Below, in pieces: positions 16,102 to 24,253 of a stretch of DNA of 64,000 nt. Within the stretch, counting starts at the first letter, position 1, and each line of letters opens with the position of its first letter. Source of the stretch: an uncultured Porphyromonadaceae bacterium (GTDB lineage Bacteria; Bacteroidota; Bacteroidia; Bacteroidales; Muribaculaceae). The notes under the pieces were generated by a model. It ran no database searches. It saw only the letters and a list, made by a program, of their open reading frames with translations, and was not told where the DNA came from. The stretch is taken from contig CANOLV010000007.1 of the NCBI GenBank assembly GCA_947567425.1, positions 1 to 64,000 on the forward strand, in the 5' to 3' direction. The position numbers and the translations under genes are program-made.

Positions 16102-17088
16102 ATGTCGTTAAAGGAACAACTGTCCACCGCGTATTCACGCGCATACGAGGCCATCACTTCCGCCCGAGGGCGAGAAGTGGGGCTTTTTTTGCTTTTTTTG
16201 GCAGTGTCGTATGTGTTTTGGCTTCTGCTGACGCTTAATCACGAGGTTCAGGAAGATGTGGAAGTGCCGATAAGCATCGTCAACGTGCCGGACAGCGTGA
16301 CGTTTATCTCTGATGTGCCTTCGGCCGTGAAAGTAAGTGTGAGGGACAAGGGTTCGGTCTTGATACGCCATCAGATGGGTGGTGTAAAAGTGATGAAGCT
16401 GGATTGGAACGATTATGCATCGACTAATTCCAAATTTATGATGGGTAAGGTCGATCTTGGTGCGCGTCTGAGGGATTACTTCGGTCCGTCGTCGCAGATA
16501 GTGACCGTGGTGCCGGATTCCATCCGCATTAATTATACTACCGATCCCGGACGCAGGGTTCCGGTCATAGTCAGAGCAGACCTGCATGCCGCTTTCGGGC
16601 GTGTGATAAACGGCCCGCTTACGATCGATGCCGATTCAGTCACTTTGTTTGCCCTCAACGATCTGCCGATGGACATGAATTCGGTGGAGACGATTCCTAT
16701 AGTCCGGTCGAATCTCGGCGACACTTCACGGATAACTGTAAGGATCGACCCGATACCCGGAGTGAGGATTATCCCGGATGAAGTGACTATCACCGTTCCG
16801 GTGGAGCCTTTGATAGCTCGCCGTCAGATGGCGTCGGTGGTAGTTAAGGATATGCCGCATGGCAGAGGATTGCTGACATTCCCGTCGCAGGTTGAAGTGT
16901 CGTATCTCGTGCCTATGAGTGCGTATAATTCCGAGCCGTTTGATGTGAAGGCTTATGTGTCGTTCGACGAGGCGGTACGGGCCTCCACATCCAAGATACC
17001 TGTCAGGTTGTCGCTTATACCGGATCTTTACCGAAATGTGAGCGTGACTCCGGATAGTGTCGAGTATATAATCGAGCAAAAACATTGA
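16102..17088 (+). CDS. YbbR/CdaR-like domain protein
   Basis: A 328-residue membrane-anchored protein with one N-terminal helix (about residues 27-46, VGLFLLFLAVSYVFWLLLTL) and a large extracytoplasmic part made of YbbR-type beta units (e.g. VEVPISIVNVPDSVTFI, then repeats near residues 160, 230 and 290). In Firmicutes CdaR regulates the c-di-AMP cyclase CdaA; the role in Bacteroidota is not established and no cdaA is adjacent here. Conserved order yajC - ybbR - coaE supports the call. Confidence 0.85.
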   Translation: MSLKEQLSTAYSRAYEAITSARGREVGLFLLFLAVSYVFWLLLTLNHEVQEDVEVPISIVNVPDSVTFISDVPSAVKVSVRDKGSVLIRHQMGGVKVMKLDWNDYASTNSKFMMGKVDLGARLRDYFGPSSQIVTVVPDSIRINYTTDPGRRVPVIVRADLHAAFGRVINGPLTIDADSVTLFALNDLPMDMNSVETIPIVRSNLGDTSRITVRIDPIPGVRIIPDEVTITVPVEPLIARRQMASVVVKDMPHGRGLLTFPSQVEVSYLVPMSAYNSEPFDVKAYVSFDEAVRASTSKIPVRLSLIPDLYRNVSVTPDSVEYIIEQKH

Positions 17089-17089
17089 G

Positions 17090-17689
17090 ATGCCTCGTAT
17101 AATAGCTATCGCCGGTGGAATCGGGAGCGGCAAGTCGGTCGTGTCGCGCATACTGCGAGAGATGGGTTGCCATGTCTACGACTGCGATTCGCGGGCAAAG
17201 ATGCTGATGGACGAGTCTTTCGATATTAAGAGGCGCATAGCCGCCGAGATTTCGGAGGAGGCTATAACGGGCTATGGTGCAGTTGACCGGCGTGTCCTTG
17301 CCTCGGTGGTTTTTGCTGATAAAGAGAAGCTTCGCCGTCTTAACGATATTGTGCATGGTGCCGTGCGTGGCGACATTCTTAGATGGGCTGAGAATCTTGA
17401 CGTGGATGTATGTTGGGTAGAGAGCGCGATCATTTATGAAAGCGGCATTGACCGGATGGTCGATGAGGTCTGGTCGGTGGAGGCTCCGTTGGAACTCCGC
17501 ATCGAAAGGGTGATGGCCCGCAATGGCATGTCGCGCGAGGAGGTCGAAGCGAGAATCGCCTCCCAGTCCGGAAATGAGGGAATCCACGCTGTGCATCCTG
17601 CGACGCATCCTGTAGTCAACGACGGAGTGGAACCTGTGTTGCCTCGCGTGCTTGGATTGTTGGATTCGCTCGGATGTTTAAAAAGATAA
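17090..17689 (+). CDS. coaE: Dephospho-CoA kinase
   Basis: A 199-residue P-loop kinase that phosphorylates dephospho-CoA in the last step of coenzyme A synthesis. Walker A is IAGGIGSGKSV (residues ~6-16), followed by the CoaE-typical segment YDCDSRAKMLMDES and the lid region RVMARNGMSREEVEARIASQ. Length is normal. It starts one base after the ybbR stop codon, so co-translation is likely. Confidence 0.94.
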   Translation: MPRIIAIAGGIGSGKSVVSRILREMGCHVYDCDSRAKMLMDESFDIKRRIAAEISEEAITGYGAVDRRVLASVVFADKEKLRRLNDIVHGAVRGDILRWAENLDVDVCWVESAIIYESGIDRMVDEVWSVEAPLELRIERVMARNGMSREEVEARIASQSGNEGIHAVHPATHPVVNDGVEPVLPRVLGLLDSLGCLKR

Positions 17690-17709
17690 ATCAATAAAGT
17701 CTACAGATT

Positions 17710-18246
17710 ATGCCAGATACAGTATCGCAGTTTGACGCGGCTTTGGCCATGTGCCGCGATTTGTTTGAGAAAAAGTTAAAGGACTACGGCGCTTCGTGGC
17801 GCATAATGCGTCCGCAGTCGCTCACTGACCAGATATATATAAAGGCCAACCGTATACGATCGCTTGAGACAAAAAAAGAGGCCAAGATAGATGAGGGCAT
17901 TTTGCCCGAATTCATCGGTATCGTCAATTACGGAGTGATCGCGTTGATACAATTGGAACTTGGATATGCCGACACCGAAGACCTTACGGCTGAAGAGGCC
18001 ATGTCGGCATACGACCGCCATGTAAGTAGCGCGAAAGAGCTGATGCTGGCCAAAAATCATGACTATGACGAAGCTTGGCGGCTTATGCGGGTGCAGTCCT
18101 ATACCGACATAATCCTTCAGAAGATTTTCCGGACGAAGCAGATTGAGGACAATCAGGGGCATACGCTCGTGTCTGAGGGTGTCGATGCCAATTATCAGGA
18201 TATGATTAATTACGCCGTTTTCGCTATTATAAAACTTACAGAATGA
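17710..18246 (+). CDS. DUF1599-family protein with two repeats
   Basis: A 178-residue cytoplasmic protein of the DUF1599 group, function unknown. It is built of two similar halves: residues ~5-80 (LFEKKLKDYGASWRIMRPQS...DQIYIKANRI) and ~97-178 (LMLAKNHDYDEAWRLMRVQSYTDIILQKIFR). Each has the motif K-x2-DY-x2-xWR-x-MR-x-QS-x-TD. The conserved acidic/basic pattern and all-helical character recall nucleotide-binding MazG-like folds, but that is inference. The stop overlaps the next start (ATGA). Confidence 0.85.
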   Translation: MPDTVSQFDAALAMCRDLFEKKLKDYGASWRIMRPQSLTDQIYIKANRIRSLETKKEAKIDEGILPEFIGIVNYGVIALIQLELGYADTEDLTAEEAMSAYDRHVSSAKELMLAKNHDYDEAWRLMRVQSYTDIILQKIFRTKQIEDNQGHTLVSEGVDANYQDMINYAVFAIIKLTE

Positions 18247-19547
18247 TGGCGGGGTCTGAAGAGGTCGGTACCAAGTCTGCGTCTGTAAAGATGAGTTTCG
18301 TTCCGTTGGCTGTGTGGTTGTGCCGTATTGTTGTCGGAGCCACGTTTATAGTCTCTGGTCTGTCGAAGATGATCGATATATGGGGATTCATCTATAAGAT
18401 AGAGCAGTATCTCGCCGTGTGGGGTTGTCCCCAGCCCCGCGGTCTGGTTTTTACTGGCGCGGCCGCGCTTTCGGCTTTGGAATTCGTGCTCGGCTTTCTG
18501 ATGGCTTTGGGTTGCTACCGAAAACTCGCCACATGGACAATGGCATTGATAATGGCATTTTTCACGCCTCTCACACTTTATGTGGCACTGGTGGATCCGG
18601 TACCGGACTGTGGATGTTTCGGCGACTTCCTGGTGATGAGCAATACTGCCACTTTTGTTAAAAATGTGGTCATTTCGGCGTTGTTGGTTTACTTGATGTT
18701 CTGCAATGTCAAGGTAGATGGATTGCTGACCCGCTATTCGCAGTGGCTTGTGGGATGGCTGTGCGCATTTTACATGATAGCTGTGGGTATGATCGGCTAT
18801 ACTATACAGCCGTTGATAGACTTCCGGCCGTTTAAAGTCGGCACTCTGTTGGCCTCCGACGATTCTGCTGATTCGGACGATGCGGTGGATTTCCGGTTCA
18901 TATATGAGAAGGACGGCGAACGGATGTCGTTTACGGCAGATAGCCTCCCTGACGATTCCTGGACTTTTGTCGACCGCGAGATTATTTCCGGGAGCCTTGT
19001 GCCGGGAGAGACCAATGACGGGTTTACGGTCTATGACGAGGACGGCGACGACGCTACTTCGGAAGCTATATCGCAGGAAGGGGAGGAGCTTCTTCTGCTC
19101 ATTCCGGAACTGAGTGATGTCGATGTCTCGTCTACTTATGTGATCAATGAGATGGCCAGATATATGTCCGAACGCGGTGGGTCGCTTATCGGAGTCCTCG
19201 GCACTAATTCCGACGGTCTTGAGCTTTGGCGCGATCTGTCGATGGCGTCATATCCCTTGTATACGGCAGAGGATACTTCGATAAAAGAGGTGGCCAGGGG
19301 GGCCGTGTCGTTCGTCTATATCCGCGACGGAGTCATCCAGTGGAAGCGCACTCTGTCATCTATAGACACGGATTTGCTTGACGAACCTTCGGACGACAAT
19401 ATACTTGAGTCGTTGTATTTCCCCGGTGAACGGTATTTTATGATGCTTTCAGGTCTATTTCTGGGTCTTGTACTTATAGTTTTCGCCCTTGACAGAAGCG
19501 GTAGAGCAGTAAAATTGCATTTCACGCGGAAGAATCAGAAAAAATGA
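18243..19547 (+). CDS. BT_3928-like membrane protein: DoxX/MauE domain plus thioredoxin-like domain without cysteines
   Basis: A 434-residue inner-membrane protein. Residues ~15-180 form a DoxX/MauE-like bundle of four helices with LSKMIDIWGFIYKIEQYLA and the MauE-type DCGCFGD motif. After a further helix a soluble region follows; residues ~281-375 (EELLLLIPEL...IGVLGTNSD...AVSFVYIRDGVIQWKR) have the alternation of a thioredoxin fold but no CXXC and no cis-Pro, so it is probably not redox active. One more helix (~395-415) and a basic tail end the protein. It overlaps the DUF1599 gene by 4 bases and precedes tpiA; function unknown. Confidence 0.75.
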   Translation: MMAGSEEVGTKSASVKMSFVPLAVWLCRIVVGATFIVSGLSKMIDIWGFIYKIEQYLAVWGCPQPRGLVFTGAAALSALEFVLGFLMALGCYRKLATWTMALIMAFFTPLTLYVALVDPVPDCGCFGDFLVMSNTATFVKNVVISALLVYLMFCNVKVDGLLTRYSQWLVGWLCAFYMIAVGMIGYTIQPLIDFRPFKVGTLLASDDSADSDDAVDFRFIYEKDGERMSFTADSLPDDSWTFVDREIISGSLVPGETNDGFTVYDEDGDDATSEAISQEGEELLLLIPELSDVDVSSTYVINEMARYMSERGGSLIGVLGTNSDGLELWRDLSMASYPLYTAEDTSIKEVARGAVSFVYIRDGVIQWKRTLSSIDTDLLDEPSDDNILESLYFPGERYFMMLSGLFLGLVLIVFALDRSGRAVKLHFTRKNQKK

Positions 19548-19548
19548 G

Positions 19549-19556
19549 TAATTTTG
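19549..19556 (+). promoter_or_regulatory. Possible -7 element of tpiA
   Basis: TAATTTTG at 19549-19556, immediately after the previous stop codon and 31 bases before the tpiA start. No TTTG lies 19-20 bp upstream. Confidence 0.4.
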
Positions 19557-19587
19557 CATTTGGCATAACCTAATAAAAATATATAAA

Positions 19588-20343
19588 ATGAGAAAGAACA
19601 TTGTAGCCGGAAACTGGAAAATGAATACTACACTCCAGGAAGGCGTGGCTCTTGCCAAGGAGGTGAATGAAGCTTTGAAAGGTGCAGAACCCAAGTGCGA
19701 CGTGGTAATCTGCGTTCCTTTTACGCACCTTGCTTCTGTTAATGAAGTGATTGATCCTGCTAAGCTCGGACTTGGCGCTGAGAACTGTGCCGACCATAAG
19801 TCAGGCGCATATACCGGTGAGGTGTCGGCATCCATGGTATCGTCAACCGGTGCCACTTACGTAATTCTCGGCCACTCTGAGCGCCGTCAATATTACGGTG
19901 AGACCTCAGCTACTCTTAAGGAAAAAGTGGCTTTGGCTTTCGAGAACAATCTGACTCCCATATTCTGCATCGGCGAAGTGCTTGAAGAACGTGAGAACGG
20001 AACTTACCACGAAGTGGTTAAGGCACAGATCGAAGATGCGCTTTTCCATCTGTCGGCCGACGACTTCAGCAAGATCATCCTTGCTTACGAACCCGTATGG
20101 GCTATAGGTACCGGTAAGACCGCAACCGCTGACCAGGCAGAAGAAATCCACGCTTATATCCGTGGACTTATCGCCGACAAGTACGGCAAGGAAGTGGCTG
20201 AAAACACTTCAATTCTCTACGGTGGAAGCTGCAAGCCTTCAAATGCCAAGGAGATTTTTGAGAAGCCTGACGTTGACGGCGGTCTGATCGGCGGTGCCGC
20301 TCTTGACGCTCCTTCATTCATGGGCATCGTAAACGCATTCTAA
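19588..20343 (+). CDS. tpiA: Triosephosphate isomerase
   Basis: A 251-residue TIM-barrel enzyme interconverting DHAP and glyceraldehyde-3-phosphate in glycolysis. Catalytic residues are all visible: Lys11 in AGNWKMN, His96 in ILGHSERR, and Glu168 in [14 protein letters not shown] (also the flexible loop 6). The C-terminal phosphate-binding GGAALD is present. It reads with strong, biased codon use expected of a highly expressed gene. A terminator follows at 20363-20404. Confidence 0.98.
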   Translation: MRKNIVAGNWKMNTTLQEGVALAKEVNEALKGAEPKCDVVICVPFTHLASVNEVIDPAKLGLGAENCADHKSGAYTGEVSASMVSSTGATYVILGHSERRQYYGETSATLKEKVALAFENNLTPIFCIGEVLEERENGTYHEVVKAQIEDALFHLSADDFSKIILAYEPVWAIGTGKTATADQAEEIHAYIRGLIADKYGKEVAENTSILYGGSCKPSNAKEIFEKPDVDGGLIGGAALDAPSFMGIVNAF

Positions 20344-20362
20344 GAATCATTTTGAATGGCAT

Positions 20363-20404
20363 ATTGACCCTCGATCCGGAGCCGGACGGGGGTCAATGTT
20401 TTTC
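20363..20404 (+). terminator. Terminator after tpiA
   Basis: ATTGACCC (20363-20370) pairs with GGGTCAAT (20390-20397), with an inner TCCGG/CCGGA stem, followed by GTTTTTC. It lies 20 bases past the tpiA stop. Confidence 0.8.
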
Positions 20405-20423
20405 TAATTAAGATTTCATTTTA

Positions 20424-21305
20424 ATGACTCCAACCACAGATATATGTTGCATCGGGCATATCACTTTGGATAAAATCGTGACTCCGAAGATTACGGTGCA
20501 CATGCCGGGAGGCACTTCTTTCTACTTTGCCAATGCCATCAGCCGTTTGCCTCACAAGGGTTTTCAGCTGGTTACGGCGGTAGGTGATACGGAGCTTGGG
20601 TCGGTTGACAAAATCCGGAATCTCGGAATTGAGGTCAAGACGCTACCGAGCAGAAAGTCGGTGTACTTTGAAAATATTTACGGCGAAAACCAGAATAACC
20701 GCACCCAGCGCGTACTCGCTAAAGCAGATCCTTTTACCGTTGACGGACTTAAGGATGTGGATGCGAAAATCTATCATCTCGGCAGTCTGTTGGCCGATGA
20801 CTTTTCTCTTGAAGTCATAAAGTACTTGTCGTCCAAGGGCGTTCTGTCTGTGGATGTCCAGGGCTACCTGCGTGAGGTTCAGGGCGAACAGGTCGTGGCT
20901 GTGGACTGGCCTGAAAAAGTCGAAGCTTTAGCTTATATCGACATTCTTAAGGCCAACGAGAAGGAGATGGCTGTGTTGACAGGTTGTACCGATCCGCGTG
21001 AAGCGGCGTTGAAACTTGCCGGCTGGGGAGTCAAAGAAGTGCTTCTGACTCTCGGAAGCGAGGGATCGGTGATATATGCCGACGGAAAGTTCTTTGACAT
21101 TCCGGCTTATCCGCCTGAGCAGATAGTCGATGCCACCGGATGCGGCGACACGTATATGACCGGCTATCTATATATGCGCAATAAGGGAGCTTCCTATTAC
21201 GAGGCAGGATGTTTTGCCGCCGCCATGTGTTCGATAAAGTTGGCCGCTTCCGGTCCTTTCAACGGCACAGAGGAGGATATCCTGAAGATGATGCAGAAGG
21301 GCTAA
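20424..21305 (+). CDS. PfkB-family carbohydrate kinase
   Basis: A 293-residue sugar kinase of the ribokinase/PfkB family. The N-terminal GHITLDKI and the Gly-rich MPGGTSFYFANA segment form the sugar site; the C-terminal signature is DATGCGDTYMTGY with the catalytic base Asp242. The anion-hole motif, normally GAGD, is GCGD here. Substrate is not determinable (ribose, inositol or another polyol are possible). It is convergent with the downstream MFS transporter: the two stop codons share the four bases CTAA at 21302-21305. Confidence 0.85.
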   Translation: MTPTTDICCIGHITLDKIVTPKITVHMPGGTSFYFANAISRLPHKGFQLVTAVGDTELGSVDKIRNLGIEVKTLPSRKSVYFENIYGENQNNRTQRVLAKADPFTVDGLKDVDAKIYHLGSLLADDFSLEVIKYLSSKGVLSVDVQGYLREVQGEQVVAVDWPEKVEALAYIDILKANEKEMAVLTGCTDPREAALKLAGWGVKEVLLTLGSEGSVIYADGKFFDIPAYPPEQIVDATGCGDTYMTGYLYMRNKGASYYEAGCFAAAMCSIKLAASGPFNGTEEDILKMMQKG

Positions 21306-22540
21306 ATGCGCTTCTGCACCACCATATATGAATAGAGAAGCACTACTGCATATCCGGCCACAGGGATAAGGAAGGCCGTGGACATGGATGTCATGTCGGC
21401 CAAGAATCCCATTGACAGAGTGCCGACGGCACCGCCTAAAGGCGTCATCATAAGGAATGATGACGCTATTTTTGTGGATGTTCCAAGGCCGCGGATGCAG
21501 ATGGAGAATATGGTCGGGAACATGATCGCTTCAAATGCATAGCACGCGAAGAGTCCGGCCTTGGACACTGCTCCGATGTTTGCGACGATAAGAGAGGCTC
21601 CGACCACTGTCATAACGGAGCAGAACAGCAATACCTTTTCCGCCGCCACTTTGCTCATAATCCAACTGCCTATCACACGGCAAGTCATAAACAGTCCGAG
21701 GCCGCCGAATGCGAGAACGAACGATGCCGTGCGTGCACTCATCCATCCGTCGTCGGTGACATAGTTGATGAAGAAGCTGTTGATGGATATCTCTGCTATC
21801 TCATAGCAGAATAGCGCGAACAGGCCTAACATAAAGCCTTTGCTTTTGATCAGACGCTTCATTATGGCACCGGAGCGTTCCTCTTTCCCGGATGTGGTCT
21901 CCGGCGTTTTGTTGATTTCGGGAAGCTGGACTTTGCAGAACACCAAAGCTGCGAGCAATACTACTACGCCCATCGCGGCATAAGGTACGGCTACCGGTAC
22001 AGCCTCCTCTCCGTCGGAGGTGAATAGCAGGCCGCCTACGATGGCCGGTCCGAGTATGCATCCGAGTCCGTTGAACGATTGTGACAGATTAAGACGGCTG
22101 GCCGCGGTTTCGCGTGATCCGAGTTCGGTCACATAGGGGTTGGCGGCGGTCTCAAGCACCACGAGGCCGCAACCGATCACGAACAGTGATACCAGAAATG
22201 AGTTGAACGACATCATCTGTTCGCTCGGGATGAACAGCATCGAGCCTATTCCGAAGAAAAGCAGACCGAGTACAACTCCCTTGCGGTAGCCCCATCTGTT
22301 GATGAACAGGCCTGCAGGTATGGCCATAAGGAAGTAGCCGATATATGTGGTGGCTTGTATAAGGGCCGACTGTCCGATGCTCACACCGTAGTCTTCTTGA
22401 AAGTGCTTGTTGAGCACGTCGAGTATGGAACGGGCGAAGCCCCACATGAAAAACAGCGATGTGACAAGGATGAATGGTATTAAATATTCTTTTTTTACAA
22501 GAGAGAAGGAGCTTCCCCGGGCGTTTGCGTTAGTTTCCAT
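21302..22540 (-). CDS. Sugar MFS transporter, FucP-like
   Basis: A ~412-residue major facilitator of the FucP/glucose-galactose transporter type with about 12 membrane helices. Family features: LFFMWGFARSILDVLNKHFQ in helix 1, AGLFINRWGYRKGVVLG between helices 2 and 3, and VLETAANPYVTELG in helix 4/5. I prefer the ATG at 22540 (METNANARGSS); an in-frame ATG at 22576 would add 12 residues lying in the rpmH terminator. Imports a hexose or deoxyhexose by proton symport; which sugar is unknown. The convergent PfkB kinase may act in the same pathway, though they are separate transcripts. Confidence 0.88.
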   Translation of the reverse strand: METNANARGSSFSLVKKEYLIPFILVTSLFFMWGFARSILDVLNKHFQEDYGVSIGQSALIQATTYIGYFLMAIPAGLFINRWGYRKGVVLGLLFFGIGSMLFIPSEQMMSFNSFLVSLFVIGCGLVVLETAANPYVTELGSRETAASRLNLSQSFNGLGCILGPAIVGGLLFTSDGEEAVPVAVPYAAMGVVVLLAALVFCKVQLPEINKTPETTSGKEERSGAIMKRLIKSKGFMLGLFALFCYEIAEISINSFFINYVTDDGWMSARTASFVLAFGGLGLFMTCRVIGSWIMSKVAAEKVLLFCSVMTVVGASLIVANIGAVSKAGLFACYAFEAIMFPTIFSICIRGLGTSTKIASSFLMMTPLGGAVGTLSMGFLADMTSMSTAFLIPVAGYAVVLLYSYMVVQKRI

Positions 22541-22561
22541 TGGTTGAAAATAGTGATAAAT

Positions 22562-22596
22562 AAAAAGAGCGGACACCGACTTTAGTGATGTCCGCC
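22562..22596 (-). terminator. Terminator of rpmH
   Basis: Minus strand: GCGGACA (rc of 22589-22595) pairs with TGTCCGC (rc of 22569-22575) and is followed by TCTTTTTA. It separates rpmH from the MFS transporter gene. Confidence 0.75.
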
Positions 22597-22709
22597 CTAA
22601 ATGCGGTTTTACCGGACTATCCGGCCTTTTGCCATTATTCGGACGACGGAATTCCGTCGCTGTATGGCGGATGATTCTTTCAGCAGACGAAAGAAAGTGT
22701 GCGCTTGGC

Positions 22710-22865
22710 TTACTTGCTGGCGATAGTGTCGCTTACAGTAAGGTGTGCGCGGCCTTTAGCGCGACGGCGGGCCAATACCTTGCGGCCGTTGGGTGTAGAC
22801 ATACGTTCACGGAATCCGTGCTTGTTCACTCTTTTTCTGTTAGAGGGCTGAAATGTTCTTTTCAT
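22710..22865 (-). CDS. rpmH: 50S ribosomal protein L34
   Basis: A 51-residue, very basic ribosomal protein of the large subunit. The translation begins [20 protein letters not shown] and continues [19 protein letters not shown], the universal L34 pattern, then a short Bacteroidota-style tail ending DTIASK. It is monocistronic, with a near-perfect promoter at 22913-22944 and a terminator at 22562-22596. rpmH commonly lies near the replication origin, but no dnaA, rnpA or DnaA-box cluster is visible here. Confidence 0.97.
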   Translation of the reverse strand: MKRTFQPSNRKRVNKHGFRERMSTPNGRKVLARRRAKGRAHLTVSDTIASK

Positions 22866-22912
22866 CGTCGTATAATGTTTTTATTTTTTATAGTCTGTGA
22901 ATAAAGCGAGTG

Positions 22913-22944
22913 CAAAATTACGTAAAACATTTTATTATTGCAAA
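22913..22944 (-). promoter_or_regulatory. Promoter of rpmH
   Basis: Minus strand: TTTG (22941-22944), 20-bp spacer, TAATTTTG (22913-22920): a complete match to the Bacteroidota consensus. The start codon is 47 bases downstream. Confidence 0.85.
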
Positions 22945-23072
22945 CCATTCTCCAAAATTTTGCACTAAGTGACTATGAAAGTTGCATTTGTAGATATTGT
23001 TTAGTCTGTGTAGAGTCCGGCAGAAGATTCTAAGTAGGCTCTCTCGATGGGTTGAATCCGGTATTTGTGCTG

Positions 23073-23110
23073 AAAAAAGCCGGCGACGTGGAAGCTCATA
23101 CGTCGCCGGC
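23073..23110 (-). terminator. Terminator of the sigma/anti-sigma/DUF4252 operon
   Basis: Perfect 11-bp inverted repeat GCCGGCGACGT (23079-23089) / ACGTCGCCGGC (23100-23110) with a 10-base loop. On the minus strand it is followed by TTTTTT (23073-23078), 50 bases after the DUF4252 stop codon. Confidence 0.85.
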
Positions 23111-23160
23111 ATCGGTTGTTTTTGAAGCAATTATTGAAAATGTAATTATTGAGTTATTTA

Positions 23161-23640
23161 TTAATCTATTAGATCTTTTATCGATTCTGGTTGGATGTTG
23201 CCGGTGAAAAGTATGACTGTCACTTCTTCTGAGTCGCGGTCATTTTTTATAAACAGGATTTCTGAATATTCCGATTGCGATTTGGAGTCTGACTTATTGC
23301 CGAAAATCTGAGTGGTCTCTTCGTCGTCCTGAACTCGTGAGATGAGTTTCATAGAACTTGAAAGCGACTTCATGCTGTTGACGATCTGTTGGTAGGAGGT
23401 ACTTGACTCGGTGGTGAGCACTTCAATGCTGTTCAGTTGCGACAGTATTTCGTTGATTGATGTGGATGTCTGTGGCAGGTCGTCCGCTTTTGACAGCATG
23501 GCGCTCGACAGATACGTGTACTCAACTTCCGGCAGTTGCGCCATCTGTTCGAACAGATGGTTTTGAGCTGTGACGGCGGCTGGAATGCTTAGCATCGCCG
23601 CTATGGCCAACGGCTTTAGAAAAGTCATGATAGATGTCAT
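23161..23640 (-). CDS. DUF4252-like exported protein
   Basis: A 159-residue exported protein: signal peptide residues ~1-25 (AVTAQ) and then the DUF4252-type order: NHLFEQMAQLPEVEYTYLSS, a Ser/Thr-rich amphipathic central region (about 55-105), and the C-terminal strand pair EILFIKNDRDSEEVTVILFT. Function unknown. It is the third gene after an ECF sigma factor and an anti-sigma-like protein (19-base gap), a grouping that suggests a regulated envelope function. Start could also be the ATG at 23628 (MTFLKPLA). Confidence 0.75.
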   Translation of the reverse strand: MTSIMTFLKPLAIAAMLSIPAAVTAQNHLFEQMAQLPEVEYTYLSSAMLSKADDLPQTSTSINEILSQLNSIEVLTTESSTSYQQIVNSMKSLSSSMKLISRVQDDEETTQIFGNKSDSKSQSEYSEILFIKNDRDSEEVTVILFTGNIQPESIKDLID

Positions 23641-23659
23641 TGTCGGTTATGGTGTATGG

Positions 23660-24253
23660 TTATATTCTGGTTTGAATGGGTGATGCGTTTCCGATGCTGC
23701 CGGCGGAGTCGTAGTCGGCTGTGACTATACTTTGGTGGTCCAATGAATCGGGAGCTATGGAGTCGTAGAGCTGTTCGCTGATGATTTTGTTTAGGAGCAG
23801 GCACGATTCTTTCATAGCTCTGTCGGCATCTTTTAATCCCTGAGCCACTGTCATCAAGGCTTCTACAGACCGTCGCGACGCTTCTTCCGGATCGGTCACT
23901 TCGTATGGACTCGGCTTTGACTGGGTCAGAAGGAATGTTGCCGCTGATGCCACGATTGCGAGTGATGCGGCGATTCCGGTCATGGCCATCCATCTGTTGC
24001 CCCGTTTCCCGGCTTTCTCTTTTTTTGACAGACGGTCGACTGTTGCAGATAGTGTCTGTGCCAGGTCGTCGGGAACGTCGACATCCGGTTTTGCCGACAT
24101 GCATAGCACTATGTCTGCATAGGCCTTAAGTTCCTCAGGCAACGCTTCTGACTCGGCGAGCATTTGTCTGAGCTGCATCTCGTCGGCCAGTGATGTCAAT
24201 CCGCTTTCATAGAGGCTTAGAAGTCGTTTGATTTTTGGGATGTTCGAGTTCAT
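23660..24253 (-). CDS. Anti-sigma-factor-like membrane protein
   Basis: A 197-residue single-pass protein: a cytoplasmic N-terminal ~85 residues (helical, LLSLYESGLTSLADEMQLRQ), one membrane helix at ~88-110, and a periplasmic C-terminal part ~111-197. Topology, size and the 4-base overlap (ATGA) with the upstream ECF sigma gene indicate an anti-sigma factor holding that sigma factor at the membrane. There is no HxxxCxxC zinc motif, so it is not a ZAS-type anti-sigma. The periplasmic end shows no known sensor domain. Confidence 0.65.
   Translation of the reverse strand: MNSNIPKIKRLLSLYESGLTSLADEMQLRQMLAESEALPEELKAYADIVLCMSAKPDVDVPDDLAQTLSATVDRLSKKEKAGKRGNRWMAMTGIAASLAIVASAATFLLTQSKPSPYEVTDPEEASRRSVEALMTVAQGLKDADRAMKESCLLLNKIISEQLYDSIAPDSLDHQSIVTADYDSAGSIGNASPIQTRI

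Noticed and set aside
22866-23160. Possible structured RNA or small gene in the 295-base gap between rpmH and the DUF4252 gene
   Set aside because: It holds the rpmH promoter and the operon terminator; nothing else there has coding or RNA-gene features that I can see.
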